Shown: positions 27,866-36,695, counted from the stretch's first letter. The stretch is 49,968 nt of DNA from Leptolyngbyaceae cyanobacterium M33_DOE_097 (GCA_015296075.1 DVDV01000330.1:1-49968), one strand, 5' to 3'. The notes: generated by a model from the letters alone, not told the origin. Program-made: numbers and translations.

Positions 27866-29075
27866 CCTGACTCCTCTTTAAAGATCAGTAGCTTAAATTC
27901 TTATTCTTACGGAACTCAAAGACAGCTTCGGGCTGCGTTTACCTGGCTTTACCCGAAAATGGCCTCATCTTAATTCAAATCGGCCTGATGACCGATCAGT
28001 GCCCTGAACCGATTCCCCTCAGCCCCTTATGCTACGCTGCAAACGTATCCCCGCAAGCCTCAGGGGAACGCTGGAAGCAGGGGGATTAGATGGGTCGCAT
28101 TCAGAACACCTTAAATGGCTCTGAAAATAGACGACGATAATGCAGCCAAGGATGAATGACCAATGACCATTTTTATCCTTTTGGGGGGCTGAAACGTCAG
28201 CATGAGCGATTGACCCAACCCTGCAGTAGAGCTTGTTCAAGCTTAATGATTAGCTATCATTCCAGTAAATTCCTATCATTCCACGCCAACTTTGTTACTT
28301 TTTTTGTCACTATGCAATTCCCGAAGCAAATTTGCCCCTGGTAAAACCAAAGAATTGCTGCTGGAAAGCATCTAAAAGCGATAAAAGACCTCGGCTTGCC
28401 CTCCATCGTTATGCTTTGAAGAACACCCTAGAACTCAATCAATGAATTTGATCGCACGAATAAAAATATAGTCTATCTAGTTTCAAGCAAAACTTTGAAA
28501 AGTAATCAAATATTAACAACAGACACTTATCTGAAACAGGTGAAATACTTGAATGACATGATTAAGCAGATCTATCAAATGATTAAGCAAGTCGTCAAGC
28601 CGAGATTGAGCTTTAAGTTTTTTTACAGCACTCGATGAACGTTGAAGCAAATTGAAGTGATGAATATGATTTGTAAAGGATAAGTTCCGAGGCTTGAGAG
28701 AGCCGATATACAATTTAAGTAGAGTTTATGTCTCAATTGTTTGGACTGATTGCCCCATCAAGTCCACATCTAGCCATTTGGGCTCGATTGTTTCGCCGTT
28801 CTCCCCATTGAAGTCTGGCGAGCGAGCTATCGATTCATCCCATTGCTTGTTTCTAGGTGCTGGGTCGGCGTTCAACATTAGTAACGTCAAGGTTGCAGTA
28901 ACCCAACTCCAGTTTTAAGCCAGCTTTCATTTGTCTACTTTTACCTGGTCGGGTAGAAGTTCCATTGCGATCGCTTCTCCTCACCTGTACGGTTCTGGAA
29001 CAAGTTCGGGCATCCAGAATGTGACACATCACGCATTATTGACATCACGCATTAAATGAGGAGGAATCCATCAGG
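27866..29075. other. 1.2-kb gene-poor gap between the Grr operon and the glycyl-radical island
   Basis: Several frames of 60-75 codons occur on both strands (near 28019-28344 and 28513-28918), but none has a ribosome-binding site plus recognisable composition. The left end should carry the grr promoter. No tRNA or large repeat is seen; a short direct repeat sits at 29025-29054. The 28730-28950 stretch has somewhat coding-like composition but is broken by stops, so it may be a fossil I cannot identify. Confidence 0.45.
29025..29054. repeat. 13-bp direct repeat upstream of the outer-membrane gene
   Basis: ACATCACGCATTA occurs at 29025-29037 and again at 29042-29054, 17 bases apart and just before the GAGGAGG ribosome-binding site of the next gene. 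It could be a regulator site or a slippage product. Confidence 0.5.
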
Positions 29076-30392
29076 ATGGGGGATTTAGCAGCTTATTTAG
29101 CAGTGATTGCCGTACCGTCGTTAGGGTTGATGGCTCTATCGGTTGAGGCGCAGACGATCGCGGTGGAACTAAATCCGGCGATCGCGCTGGAACACACAGT
29201 TCACTCTGAACCAGATGCTAATTTGGTGCCGTTGGAACCAGTTACCTTGCGTGCAGTTGCTCAAGCTCAAATTTCCTCTCTGACACCCCTTGGCGTGCTT
29301 CTATCAGAAAATAGCCGTGTTCTTCCGGTCGTCCTCCCGCCTTCGTCTAGCGTCTCTCTACCTGGCATGGATGTCAGCCAACGGGCCAGCGATTTATTAC
29401 CGATGGCTTCTTCTGCAGCCCAGTTGCCTGCTCAATCTGAAGTGCCGCATACTTCCATTGCCGTTGAGACAATAGTTGCTGAGGCGCCGACAGAACCAGA
29501 CGCGTTACCCAGTCCAGAAGCCAGCCCAACCACCCCTGGTGCGACGACAGAGCCGGACGCATCGCCCACTCTAGAAGCCAGCCCAGGCACCTCTGAGGCG
29601 GCGGCAGAACCGGACGCATCGCCCAGTCCAGAAGCCAGCCCAGGCACCTCTGAGGCGGCGGCAGAAACAAGTGGCTTGGCGAAAGCAGCCCAAAACCCGA
29701 TCGCCAATTTGATTAGTGTTCCATTCCAGAGCAACTGGAACTTTGGTGTTGGCCCCAACAATGGCACCCAGTATGTGTTGAATATCCAACCCGTCATTCC
29801 AATCTCAATGGGAAAGGATTGGATCGTGATTACCCGTTGGATTACGCCAATTTTGGTTCAGCCAGACTTAGGGCCTGGGGTTGATTCGGTTGCTGGGTTA
29901 GGCGATATAAACCCTAGTTTCTTTTTCAGCCCCAAGAATACGGGAAATATTACCGTGGGGTTTGGCCCGACCTTTGTCTTGCCCACCGCCACTGATGAAT
30001 TGACGGGTCAGGGCAAGTGGAGTGCTGGACCGGCTGGTGTGGTTGTCTGGACTCAGGGGAAATGGGTGATTGGAGCTTTGGTCAACCAGATCTGGTCTTT
30101 TGCTGGAGATAGCGATCGCCAAGCGGTGAGTCAGTTCCTATTCCAGCCTTTCATCAACTACAACCTGCCCAATGGCTGGTATCTCACCTCTTCTCCCATC
30201 ATCACCGCTAACTGGATGGCCGACAGCGGCGACCAATGGGCTGTGCCTCTAGGTGGTGGAGTTGGAAAACTGTTCAAGATTAACAAACAGCCGATTAATG
30301 CTTCTCTGCAAGCCTACGGCTATGTCGTCAAACCAGAGGGCGGACCAGAGTGGACTTTGCGCTTCCAGATTCAACTACTGTTTCCAAAATAA
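29076..30392 (+). CDS. Candidate outer-membrane channel (MetA-pathway phenol degradation/transporter family type)
   Basis: The 438-residue product has a signal peptide (cleavage near SVEA-Q), a long Pro/Ala/Glu-rich spacer to about residue 205 with 19-residue tandem repeats (EPDASPSPEASPGTSE core), and a C-terminal beta-barrel-like region of about 230 residues. That region (SNWNFGVGPNNGTQYVLNIQ, LGDINPSFFFSP, TVGFGPTFVLPTATD, ending LRFQIQLLFPK) resembles the outer-membrane family first named for a phenol-degradation locus, often found beside catabolic genes. A terminal aromatic-rich strand fits outer-membrane insertion. It lies just upstream of the divergent AraC regulator and the catabolic island and may admit its substrate. 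Start is supported by GAGGAGG ten bases upstream. Confidence 0.65.
   Translation: MGDLAAYLAVIAVPSLGLMALSVEAQTIAVELNPAIALEHTVHSEPDANLVPLEPVTLRAVAQAQISSLTPLGVLLSENSRVLPVVLPPSSSVSLPGMDVSQRASDLLPMASSAAQLPAQSEVPHTSIAVETIVAEAPTEPDALPSPEASPTTPGATTEPDASPTLEASPGTSEAAAEPDASPSPEASPGTSEAAAETSGLAKAAQNPIANLISVPFQSNWNFGVGPNNGTQYVLNIQPVIPISMGKDWIVITRWITPILVQPDLGPGVDSVAGLGDINPSFFFSPKNTGNITVGFGPTFVLPTATDELTGQGKWSAGPAGVVVWTQGKWVIGALVNQIWSFAGDSDRQAVSQFLFQPFINYNLPNGWYLTSSPIITANWMADSGDQWAVPLGGGVGKLFKINKQPINASLQAYGYVVKPEGGPEWTLRFQIQLLFPK
29484..29654 (+). repeat. Three 57-bp in-frame tandem repeats
   Basis: Units start at 29484, 29541 and 29598, each encoding 19 residues of the type AxxEPDAxPSPEASPxTxx. The second and third units are nearly identical. 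The array forms the spacer between the exported N-terminus and the barrel of the outer-membrane protein and is a likely site of length variation. Confidence 0.8.
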
Positions 30393-30409
30393 TTTTTTAC
30401 GCTTAAGTG

Positions 30410-30436
30410 TATCCCCGTAGGGGGCTTAGGGGGATA
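30410..30436. terminator. Possible terminator hairpin between convergent genes
   Basis: TATCCCC at 30410-30416 pairs with GGGGATA at 30430-30436, 18 bases beyond the stop of the outer-membrane gene and before the convergent AraC gene end. The loop itself is G-rich and there is no U tract, so this is tentative. Confidence 0.35.
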
Positions 30437-30564
30437 TAAGGGGAGTCTCCAAGGGTGCAGGCGATTGACAACTTTTTATAGGTTATTTAATCTATGATTC
30501 TAAACACTGTTTCATATTGTGCTGATATCCAAACAGATAGTTTCTAGGGCAACGCATCCGTCAG

Positions 30565-31584
30565 CTACTGCATTGCTGAGTGGCGGAATGTTCTAGGAGT
30601 GATTCCCGCCCATCGCTTAAAGGCTCGCGTAAAGTTAGCCGGGTTTGTATAGCCAAGGTTAAGGGCAATATCTACTATCTGTATGCTCGGATCTTTCAGC
30701 CAGGCCATTGCTAACTCAAAACGCACCTGATCGACCAGATGAGAATAGCTCAGCCCTGCCTCGGTTAGCTGTCGCTGGAAACTGCGGATGCTCAGCCCTG
30801 CCGCGGCTGCTGCTAAAGCCACATCTGGCTCTCCGCTTGACAGTTGCGATCGAATCAGTTGCCGCAGAGACCCGCTAAAATCGGGCGCCGGAGCGGATGA
30901 CTGTACATTTTCATAAACTTGTTCTTGTTGTGAAAAAGATAAACAGTCGTTTACCTGCCGCTGAAGTGGTAAGTGCAACAGGCTTTTATGGAAGCCGATC
31001 GCGTTATTCGGTTGATTGAAATGAACCCGCGATTGGAAGAATGCCTCAATCTTTTCTAATCCGTGAAGTTTACTGGTTTGGAAGTGTAGATCTGTTGGAT
31101 GCCAGTCCGTTCCAACGACTAACTGGATGATTTTGAGATAGAGCAAGCAGGCAAAATACTGAGCCTGTTGATTGTTTAGATCAGCATGGTTAATGAATTG
31201 ATGGTTGAACCAGATCCGGTCATCTTGTTGAGTGATCCAGGCGCGCGCGCCGGAATTGTAGGTCGTCGTCAGTAAGGCCGAAACTGTATGCAACAAATCG
31301 TACAGCGTTAAAGATTGGGAAAGGATTTTGCCAAATAGACCTAAATCGGCAATCTGGACCTGCTGGCTCACTAACACGCCTAAGTGCTCAATGCCTTCAC
31401 TCCGAGCTGCTGTTTCAAGAAAGGTGAACCCACAGTAAAGCGGAATCAGTGCCTCTGGGTGATCTAGGGCTTCAACCGATAACCCAGATTGCCGCAAGAA
31501 TTGCTCCGTGGGCGCTCTGATTTGGTCGAGAAATTTGACCACTGGCAGAACTACGTTAGCCCGAACGAGAGGAATGGCATTCAT
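30565..31584 (-). CDS. AraC-family transcriptional regulator
   Basis: I start this at ATG 31584 (339 residues); a TTG at 31629 would add 15 residues. The N-terminal ~200 residues match the AraC-type arabinose-binding-like domain found in regulators such as OruR and ArgR (LGVLVSQQVQIADLGLFGKILSQS, DRIWFNHQF). The C-terminal ~100 residues carry a double helix-turn-helix (LAAAAAGLSIRSFQRQLTEAG and VDIALNLGYTNPANFTRAFKRWAGITPRTFR). It is divergent from the glycyl radical enzyme gene with about 260 bp between, the classic arrangement for a local activator. The ligand is probably the substrate of the island. A candidate operator lies at 31721-31740. Confidence 0.85.
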   Translation of the reverse strand: MNAIPLVRANVVLPVVKFLDQIRAPTEQFLRQSGLSVEALDHPEALIPLYCGFTFLETAARSEGIEHLGVLVSQQVQIADLGLFGKILSQSLTLYDLLHTVSALLTTTYNSGARAWITQQDDRIWFNHQFINHADLNNQQAQYFACLLYLKIIQLVVGTDWHPTDLHFQTSKLHGLEKIEAFFQSRVHFNQPNNAIGFHKSLLHLPLQRQVNDCLSFSQQEQVYENVQSSAPAPDFSGSLRQLIRSQLSSGEPDVALAAAAAGLSIRSFQRQLTEAGLSYSHLVDQVRFELAMAWLKDPSIQIVDIALNLGYTNPANFTRAFKRWAGITPRTFRHSAMQ

Positions 31585-31720
31585 ACATTCACTACTGACC
31601 AATAAGAGGATTTGAAACTGCACCCTCAATTCAATTCATTTCACATTTCATCAATCAGTACAAAAGATTAAGGAAATTAAGAGAAATGTTTACTATTAAT
31701 CTTTCTGTGACGAATTTTAA

Positions 31721-31740
31721 CTCATTTGGCGTGAAATGAG
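31721..31740. promoter_or_regulatory. Inverted repeat, candidate operator of the island
   Basis: CTCATTT at 31721-31727 and AAATGAG at 31734-31740 form a perfect 7-6-7 inverted repeat, about 105 bases before the probable start of the glycyl radical enzyme, in the gap between it and the divergent AraC gene. AraC proteins often prefer direct repeats, so a different dimeric regulator is also possible. Confidence 0.45.
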
Positions 31741-31845
31741 AAGTGCCGACTTGGTAACAGAGCAAGAATCAGTAGAAGTACAGCCAGTGATACCCGCAAA
31801 GAGATTGCTGGCTAAAGATTTTAAGAAATGAAGAGAGAACTAGTT

Positions 31846-33777
31846 ATGGCAGCCACAACCACGCTCATACTGACCGCGCAAGAACAGGCCATTATCGATG
31901 GCAAGAAGGTATTGCATGGAACGGCGACCGATCGCGTTCTTCGAATGTTTGATGCTATTCGCTCCTCTGGTCCGCCTCGCGTTGCTTTAGAACGGGCGGT
32001 TTACTTCACAGAATCGTTTAAGGCCACAGAAGGTCAGCCCCTCGTCTTACGCTGGGCCAAAGCCCTGAAACACATTGCCGAAAATATCTCCGTTGCCATC
32101 TTCGACGACGAACTGATTGTTGGGCGGCCCAACACCTGGTTTGGACGATACACTCTGGTCTATCCCGAGCTGGATGGCACGATTATCCAAGCGGGCGCCA
32201 AAGCCTTCATTGAAGCCAAAGAGGCTGGAGCTCCTGATGCCGTCACTGTCACCGACGAAGACAAGCAGATCATTGATGAGGTGCTGTTTCCTTACTGGAA
32301 TGGCAAGGACTTTACCCCCAACTTCATCAAGGCTCTGCCGCCTGAAACCCGACACTTGTGCTGGGGGTCTGATCCTGAAAATGTCGGGACTAAGTTTTCG
32401 TTTGTGATCATCTCCACTTCCACCATGCGGCACTCTCAGAACTGGGTGATCGACTTTGAGAAGATGCTGAAGCGGGGCTGCAAGGGCCTGCGAGAAGAAG
32501 CCCAAGAACGATTGGCTGCGCTGGAAGACCCCCGCGATCTGGCCTTCAAGCAACCGTTCTACGAAGCGGCTATCATCACCTGCGATGCCCTGAGCCTGTT
32601 TGCCAAGCGCTACTCTGAATTAGCCACCCAGATGGCCGCCACCACCACCGATCCTCAGCGCAAGCAAGAACTGGAAGCGATCGCCGCCATCTGCGCCTGG
32701 GTGCCCGAAAACCCAGCGCGTACCTTTCGGGAAGCGATCCAGGCCCAGTGGTTTACTCAACTGTTCTCACGGTTTGAGGAGATGGTCGGCGGACAGATTA
32801 ACCAGGGCCGGATGGATCAGTATTTCTATCCCTTTTACAAGCAGGACATCGAAGCAGGCCGACTAACACCGGAAGGTGCGCAGGAACTGTTCCAGTGCCT
32901 CTGGTTAAACATCATGCAGAGCATCGAGTCCCAAATGTCACCCTCCGCTGCTAAGGGACGTGAGGGCTTTTCCCATCACGAGACGGTCACGATCGGTGGC
33001 CAGACTCCCGAAGGTCTCGACGCGACGAATGAGCTTTCTTACGTAATCCTGGAATCAACCCGACCGCTCAAATGCAGTTACCCGGAGTTGGGAGTCCGAA
33101 TCCACGCCAACACCCCCGATCGCTTCCTGCATGCCGTGGTTGAGACCATCAAGGATGGCAAAGGCTCGCCCAAGCTGATCAACGACGAGTTTATGGTGCC
33201 GTGGTACCTGAGCAACGGGATCGAGATGCGGGAAGCTCTGGATTACGCGATGTCGGGCTGCTCAGAGTCGCGCCTGCCCAACCGCGAAACCCACAAGACC
33301 GGCAATGGCGGCATCAACTACGGCGCGGTCATGGAGATGACGCTGCGGGATGGCCGGATGAAGATCTACCAGGACGAGCAGTTTGGTCTAAAGACGGGCG
33401 ACCCCAGAACCTTTAAGACCTACGACGACGTGTGGAATGCCTTCAAGCTGCAGCTTGAGAACGTCGTCAAGCACATCATGATCCAAAACTATATCGCGAC
33501 CTCCCAGAAGCCCAAGTACATCGCGGCGCCGCTGGCCTCCACGCTACATAACCTGTGCATGGAGCACGGTCGCGACCTCCACTCCCACGCCGATTACATT
33601 CCAGGGGCACTGGATGCATCCTGTATCGACGGATTGGGCGGATTCGCCACCTGCATCGACTCCCTGGCGGCCATCAAGCACCTGATCTATGACACCAAGC
33701 GGTTGACATGGGATCAGCTACTCAACGCCCTGGAGAAAAACTGGAAGGCGAGGAGGCGATTCGCCAGATGTGTCTGA
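31846..33777 (+). CDS. Glycyl radical enzyme, N-terminal and thiyl-cysteine part (gene split by frameshift)
   Basis: The start ATG 31846 has AGAGA at 7-8 bases; an ATG at 31828 is in frame. The product carries the PFL-like domain with the active-site loop SGCSESRLPNRE (Cys 478, Glu 480 counted from 31828). A single Cys followed by x-Glu is the arrangement of dehydratase/lyase/decarboxylase-type glycyl radical enzymes (CutC, glycerol dehydratase, HypD, HpdB), not of pyruvate formate-lyase, which has two adjacent Cys. Further family segments are visible (PELGVRIHANTPDRFL, FGLKTGDPRTFKTYDD, LHNLCMEHGRDL). The reading frame is lost at about 33743: restoring one G to the GG there gives EKNWEGEEAIR and joins the next frame, for about 843 residues in total. 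The enzyme works only without oxygen. The substrate is unknown. It opens the island and its activase closes it. Confidence 0.88.
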   Translation: MAATTTLILTAQEQAIIDGKKVLHGTATDRVLRMFDAIRSSGPPRVALERAVYFTESFKATEGQPLVLRWAKALKHIAENISVAIFDDELIVGRPNTWFGRYTLVYPELDGTIIQAGAKAFIEAKEAGAPDAVTVTDEDKQIIDEVLFPYWNGKDFTPNFIKALPPETRHLCWGSDPENVGTKFSFVIISTSTMRHSQNWVIDFEKMLKRGCKGLREEAQERLAALEDPRDLAFKQPFYEAAIITCDALSLFAKRYSELATQMAATTTDPQRKQELEAIAAICAWVPENPARTFREAIQAQWFTQLFSRFEEMVGGQINQGRMDQYFYPFYKQDIEAGRLTPEGAQELFQCLWLNIMQSIESQMSPSAAKGREGFSHHETVTIGGQTPEGLDATNELSYVILESTRPLKCSYPELGVRIHANTPDRFLHAVVETIKDGKGSPKLINDEFMVPWYLSNGIEMREALDYAMSGCSESRLPNRETHKTGNGGINYGAVMEMTLRDGRMKIYQDEQFGLKTGDPRTFKTYDDVWNAFKLQLENVVKHIMIQNYIATSQKPKYIAAPLASTLHNLCMEHGRDLHSHADYIPGALDASCIDGLGGFATCIDSLAAIKHLIYDTKRLTWDQLLNALEKNWKARRRFARCV

Positions 33778-34358
33778 ATGCGCCGAAGTACGGCAATGGC
33801 ATCGAGTGGGTAGATGCGATCGGCTACCAGATCCAGCGCACGATCATGGAGTATTCTCATAACCATCCCAGGCCACACGGTCAGAGCGCTAATATGCGCA
33901 TCATTCCAATCACCTTCCACAACCCCTGCGGCAAGGTGACGATGGCTACGCCAAATGGACGACCGGCTGGCGAATTTCTATCCGACGGAATTGTGCCCTC
34001 CCACGGCTGCGACACCAAAGGGCCAACGGTGACGCTGGACTCGATCGCCCGGGCCACCTGCCAGATCTACAAAGAGCACCGGGAAGACCTGCTCAACATG
34101 AAAATGTCACCTGCCAACGTGGCCGGCGAAGAAGGGACGCGGCGGCTGATGCAGATCATCCGCGTCTGGAGCGGCCAGAAACATGCGCACATTCAGTTCA
34201 ATATCCTCAATCGAGAATCCCTGCTAGACGCACAGAAGCACCCTGAGAAGTACCGGGATCTGGTGGTACGGGTGGCAGGCTACTGTGCCTACTTTGTAGA
34301 TCTGTCGCCGGCGCAACAGGCGGAGATTATCGCCAGAACTGAGGAACAGATGGGCTGA
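33708..34358 (+). CDS. Glycyl radical enzyme, C-terminal glycyl radical domain (3' part of the split gene)
   Basis: In the +2 frame relative to the upstream part, this frame carries the end of the PFL-like barrel and the glycyl radical domain. The radical motif is VRVAGYCAYFVDL, with the radical Gly encoded at 34278-34280 (Gly 818 of the restored protein). The residue two after the Gly is Cys where Ser or Ala is usual. True homology begins at about 33745 (EGEEAIRQMCLNAPKYGN); codons before that are out of frame. As written, neither half alone can be active, since the Cys loop and Gly loop must sit in one chain. A one-base sequencing or assembly deletion in the G run is as likely as a real mutation, because both halves are otherwise intact. 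Confidence 0.85.
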   Translation: MGSATQRPGEKLEGEEAIRQMCLNAPKYGNGIEWVDAIGYQIQRTIMEYSHNHPRPHGQSANMRIIPITFHNPCGKVTMATPNGRPAGEFLSDGIVPSHGCDTKGPTVTLDSIARATCQIYKEHREDLLNMKMSPANVAGEEGTRRLMQIIRVWSGQKHAHIQFNILNRESLLDAQKHPEKYRDLVVRVAGYCAYFVDLSPAQQAEIIARTEEQMG

Positions 34359-34442
34359 ATCGAGAAGGCTTTACCGGGGCAGTTTAGACCCGCCCTGGTC
34401 AAAGAGGTGAACCCCTAGATTTCAATTACAAAGGAGAACATT

Positions 34443-34877
34443 ATGACAAAGAAAACTGTGTTGAAAGGTCGCACCAAGGCCAAGGGAAGAGCAGAAGGTG
34501 AGGCTCTGGTTAGCGAGATGCCACTGAGTTGGGCACCGTGTTCCATTCTGAACGATGGAACGATCAAGATGGTCGGTAACCCCGTGAGTGGTCAAAACGT
34601 GAAGGACAAGATCGTGATCTACCCGACGGTGACTGGCTCCACCTCCGGTGCCTTTGGGCTGGTGTTCAAGGTGAAGGGGTCGCATAACGGTCCCGCTGGC
34701 ATCATCTGCCAGGCCGTTCATTCCCTGGATGTCTCTGGTGCGATCGCAAGCAGTATCCCCGCTGTGGATGGTCTGGATGCCGACCCGATAAAAGCCATCA
34801 AGACCGGGGACTGGGTGACGATCGAAGCAGATGAATACGGCAAGCCAGCTGTTGTTACCGTCACTCCAAAGCAGTAG
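34443..34877 (+). CDS. Aconitase X swivel-domain (small) subunit
   Basis: The 144-residue product has the pattern of the small DUF126/AcnX swivel subunit: LKGRTKAKGRAEGEALVSEMPLS, then GNPVSGQNVKDKIVIYPT, the substrate-loop region GSTSGAFGLVF, NGPAGIICQ, and a closing TGDWVTIEAD. In characterised AcnX enzymes (cis-3-hydroxyproline dehydratase, phosphomevalonate dehydratase) this domain closes over the iron-sulfur domain and supplies substrate contacts. It is followed after 75 bp by the large subunit. A strong AAAGGAG precedes the ATG. It shares the operon with a glycyl radical enzyme, an uncommon pairing. Confidence 0.82.
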   Translation: MTKKTVLKGRTKAKGRAEGEALVSEMPLSWAPCSILNDGTIKMVGNPVSGQNVKDKIVIYPTVTGSTSGAFGLVFKVKGSHNGPAGIICQAVHSLDVSGAIASSIPAVDGLDADPIKAIKTGDWVTIEADEYGKPAVVTVTPKQ

Positions 34878-34952
34878 TCGCTCTCAACAAAACCAAGACG
34901 ACCACTATTACTTCGTTATTACTCCGCTATTACTCCACAGAGGAAGATGACT

Positions 34953-36374
34953 ATGGCTATGAAGCTGACAACATATGAGCAAGAAATGCTCGACGGCGTC
35001 CACGGTGAGGCCAAGAAGATCGCTATGGAGGGGTTGATGGCCTTCGGTGAGGCGGTCGATGCCGAAGAGATGGTCAAGGTATCCTTCGTGCATTACATTG
35101 GCTGTCAAAAAGGATTGTCGAAAGATTCGCCGGAATATCAGCAGTTTGAATGGGGGCAGGGCCTGATTCTAGAAAAGTTCTGGGACCTGGGCGCCAATAT
35201 CACCACTGACCCTAACCTCGAAGCCTGCGTCGATCCCTTTATTGTTCAAATGGATGCTTATGAGAAAGAAGGCATGCCCTGGAACAATAAGTATTTCAAG
35301 ATGTCGAAGACTGTGTATGAAGCCGCCAAGGAAGGCTATAACCAGTTGCAGGCGACAGGCTGGCTACCAACCTACTCTTGTACCCCCCACTTCAACAGTG
35401 CCTTTCCCATCCACGGCGAGTACGCGGCTTGCTGTGAATCCAGCGCAGCCTGCTATCTGAATTCCATTCTTGGTGTCAAGACGAACCGGGAGAGTGCTGT
35501 GGCTGCCCCCTATGCGGCGATCACCGGTTGCATCCCCAAGTACGGCATGCTGCTGGATGAAAATCGTCGGGCGTCGGTGATCTATGAATTAGATGATGAC
35601 ATTAAGAACAATCTCCTTGACGATCCGGCTGACTGGGCGGCCTTAGGCGGTGCCATTGCCAAGCGAGCCAACAACCGAATTCCGGCTATCCTCAATATGC
35701 CTCCCCGCATGCGGTCTTCCGCCGCTAAAGCCCTGTTGGCGTGTGCTTCCCCCGGCATGAATGACCCCCTGCTGCATCTGATTGGCATCACCCCCGGCTC
35801 AGCCACGCTAGAGGATGCCTTTGGGGGTGAGGTGCCCGCAGGTGTGGAGCGAATCCACCTTTCTCTTGCGGATGTAAAGGCGATGTATGCGGAACTGCGT
35901 ACAGCCAAGACCGACAAGGTAGACATCGTTCACTTTGGTTGTCCTCTCTTGATCTACGAAGAAGTGCATCAGATCGCTCAGGCGCTTAAAGGGAAAAAGG
36001 TGAACAAAGACGTCATGCTCTGGGTGCAGACCGATACCCCAAGTTACTACATGGCTCAGCATTATGGGGATGCCCAGATCATCGAAGAAGCTGGCGGCAA
36101 GATCTATCACCAGACCTGCTGGGGCATGAATGCACTGAGCGTCGATTGGGGCAGTGATTTTACCGTCGCCACGAATAGCTTTAAGCAGTTCAAGATCTTT
36201 GGCGGCCTGGGGCACAAGGTGATCTTCGGCAGCTTGGATGAACTCATCAACGCGGCTGTAACCGGTGTGTATGACTCTACTCGGTGGGATGAACCGCTTG
36301 AGAACCTCGCCCAGTCCTACAATCCCAGCATCGAAGACATTGAAGAGTTTAAAGGAACTGTTGATGTTTTCTAA
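34953..36374 (+). CDS. Aconitase X catalytic (large) subunit
   Basis: I start at the second ATG (34953), 8 bases from GAGGA; an ATG at 34947 is too close to it. The 473-residue product matches the AcnX/DUF521 iron-sulfur domain: LTTYEQEMLDGVHGEAKKIAM at the N-terminus, YSCTPHFNSAFPIHGEYAA followed by CCESSAACYLNSILGVKTNRE, ITGCIPKYG, and VDIVHFGCPLLIYEEV. The Cys in CTPH, FGCP and a C-terminal one (YHQTCWGMN) are candidates for the [Fe-S] ligands. The family dehydrates hydroxy acids or hydroxyproline. With the small subunit it forms a complete two-gene AcnX. The substrate is unknown and probably is a product of the radical enzyme or of the dehydrogenase. Confidence 0.85.
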   Translation: MAMKLTTYEQEMLDGVHGEAKKIAMEGLMAFGEAVDAEEMVKVSFVHYIGCQKGLSKDSPEYQQFEWGQGLILEKFWDLGANITTDPNLEACVDPFIVQMDAYEKEGMPWNNKYFKMSKTVYEAAKEGYNQLQATGWLPTYSCTPHFNSAFPIHGEYAACCESSAACYLNSILGVKTNRESAVAAPYAAITGCIPKYGMLLDENRRASVIYELDDDIKNNLLDDPADWAALGGAIAKRANNRIPAILNMPPRMRSSAAKALLACASPGMNDPLLHLIGITPGSATLEDAFGGEVPAGVERIHLSLADVKAMYAELRTAKTDKVDIVHFGCPLLIYEEVHQIAQALKGKKVNKDVMLWVQTDTPSYYMAQHYGDAQIIEEAGGKIYHQTCWGMNALSVDWGSDFTVATNSFKQFKIFGGLGHKVIFGSLDELINAAVTGVYDSTRWDEPLENLAQSYNPSIEDIEEFKGTVDVF

Positions 36375-36392
36375 GTGAAGGAAGGATGAGAA

Positions 36393-36417
36393 ATCCCCTG
36401 CGGGTCACGTAGGGGAT
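36393..36417. terminator. Hairpin after the AcnX large-subunit gene
   Basis: ATCCCCT at 36393-36399 pairs with AGGGGAT at 36411-36417 around an 11-base loop, 19 bases after the AcnX stop. There is no U tract. It may partly terminate the first half of the island. Confidence 0.4.
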
Positions 36418-36440
36418 CCTGGCTTCGTAAGGGACAACCG

Positions 36441-36695
36441 CATCTCGCTCTGCCCGGTCAGCGTCTTGCCATCGGCCTGTCCTACAAACAAAAAGCCCCG
36501 ATGGTGCTCGGCATTTGCACCCGCAACGTTGGTCCTGCCCTTGCGACGTTGATGGGGGTGGCCGACGCGCCCCAGGGTGCAATCACCATGTGCATCCTCG
36601 CCATCTTCTTAGGAGCCATTCTCTCTGGGTTCGCTGCCGCTGCCATCCTCAAACGGTACTGTGCGCCGTCAAACGAGGTGCTGCAAGGAATATAG
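36441..36695 (+). pseudogene. C-terminal remnant of a BASS-family transporter
   Basis: The frame ending at 36695 reads GQRLAIGLSYKQKAPMVLGI, CTRNVGPALATLM, then a hydrophobic helix and a basic end. TRNVG with the following small-residue helix is the crossover motif of bile acid:Na+ symporter-like proteins (compare ATRNAG in the transporter at 23816-25291). About 230 N-terminal residues are missing, so it is a fossil. It lies between AcnX and metK and suggests that the island once carried its own organic-anion importer. Confidence 0.65.

Noticed and set aside
28019..28918. Four short frames between the Grr operon and the outer-membrane gene
   Set aside because: They overlap each other on opposite strands, have no ribosome-binding site and no recognisable composition.
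31846..34358. Pyruvate formate-lyase
   Set aside because: PFL needs two adjacent active-site Cys. Here there is one Cys with Glu two positions later, and the activase has the extra ferredoxin-type clusters absent from PFL activase.
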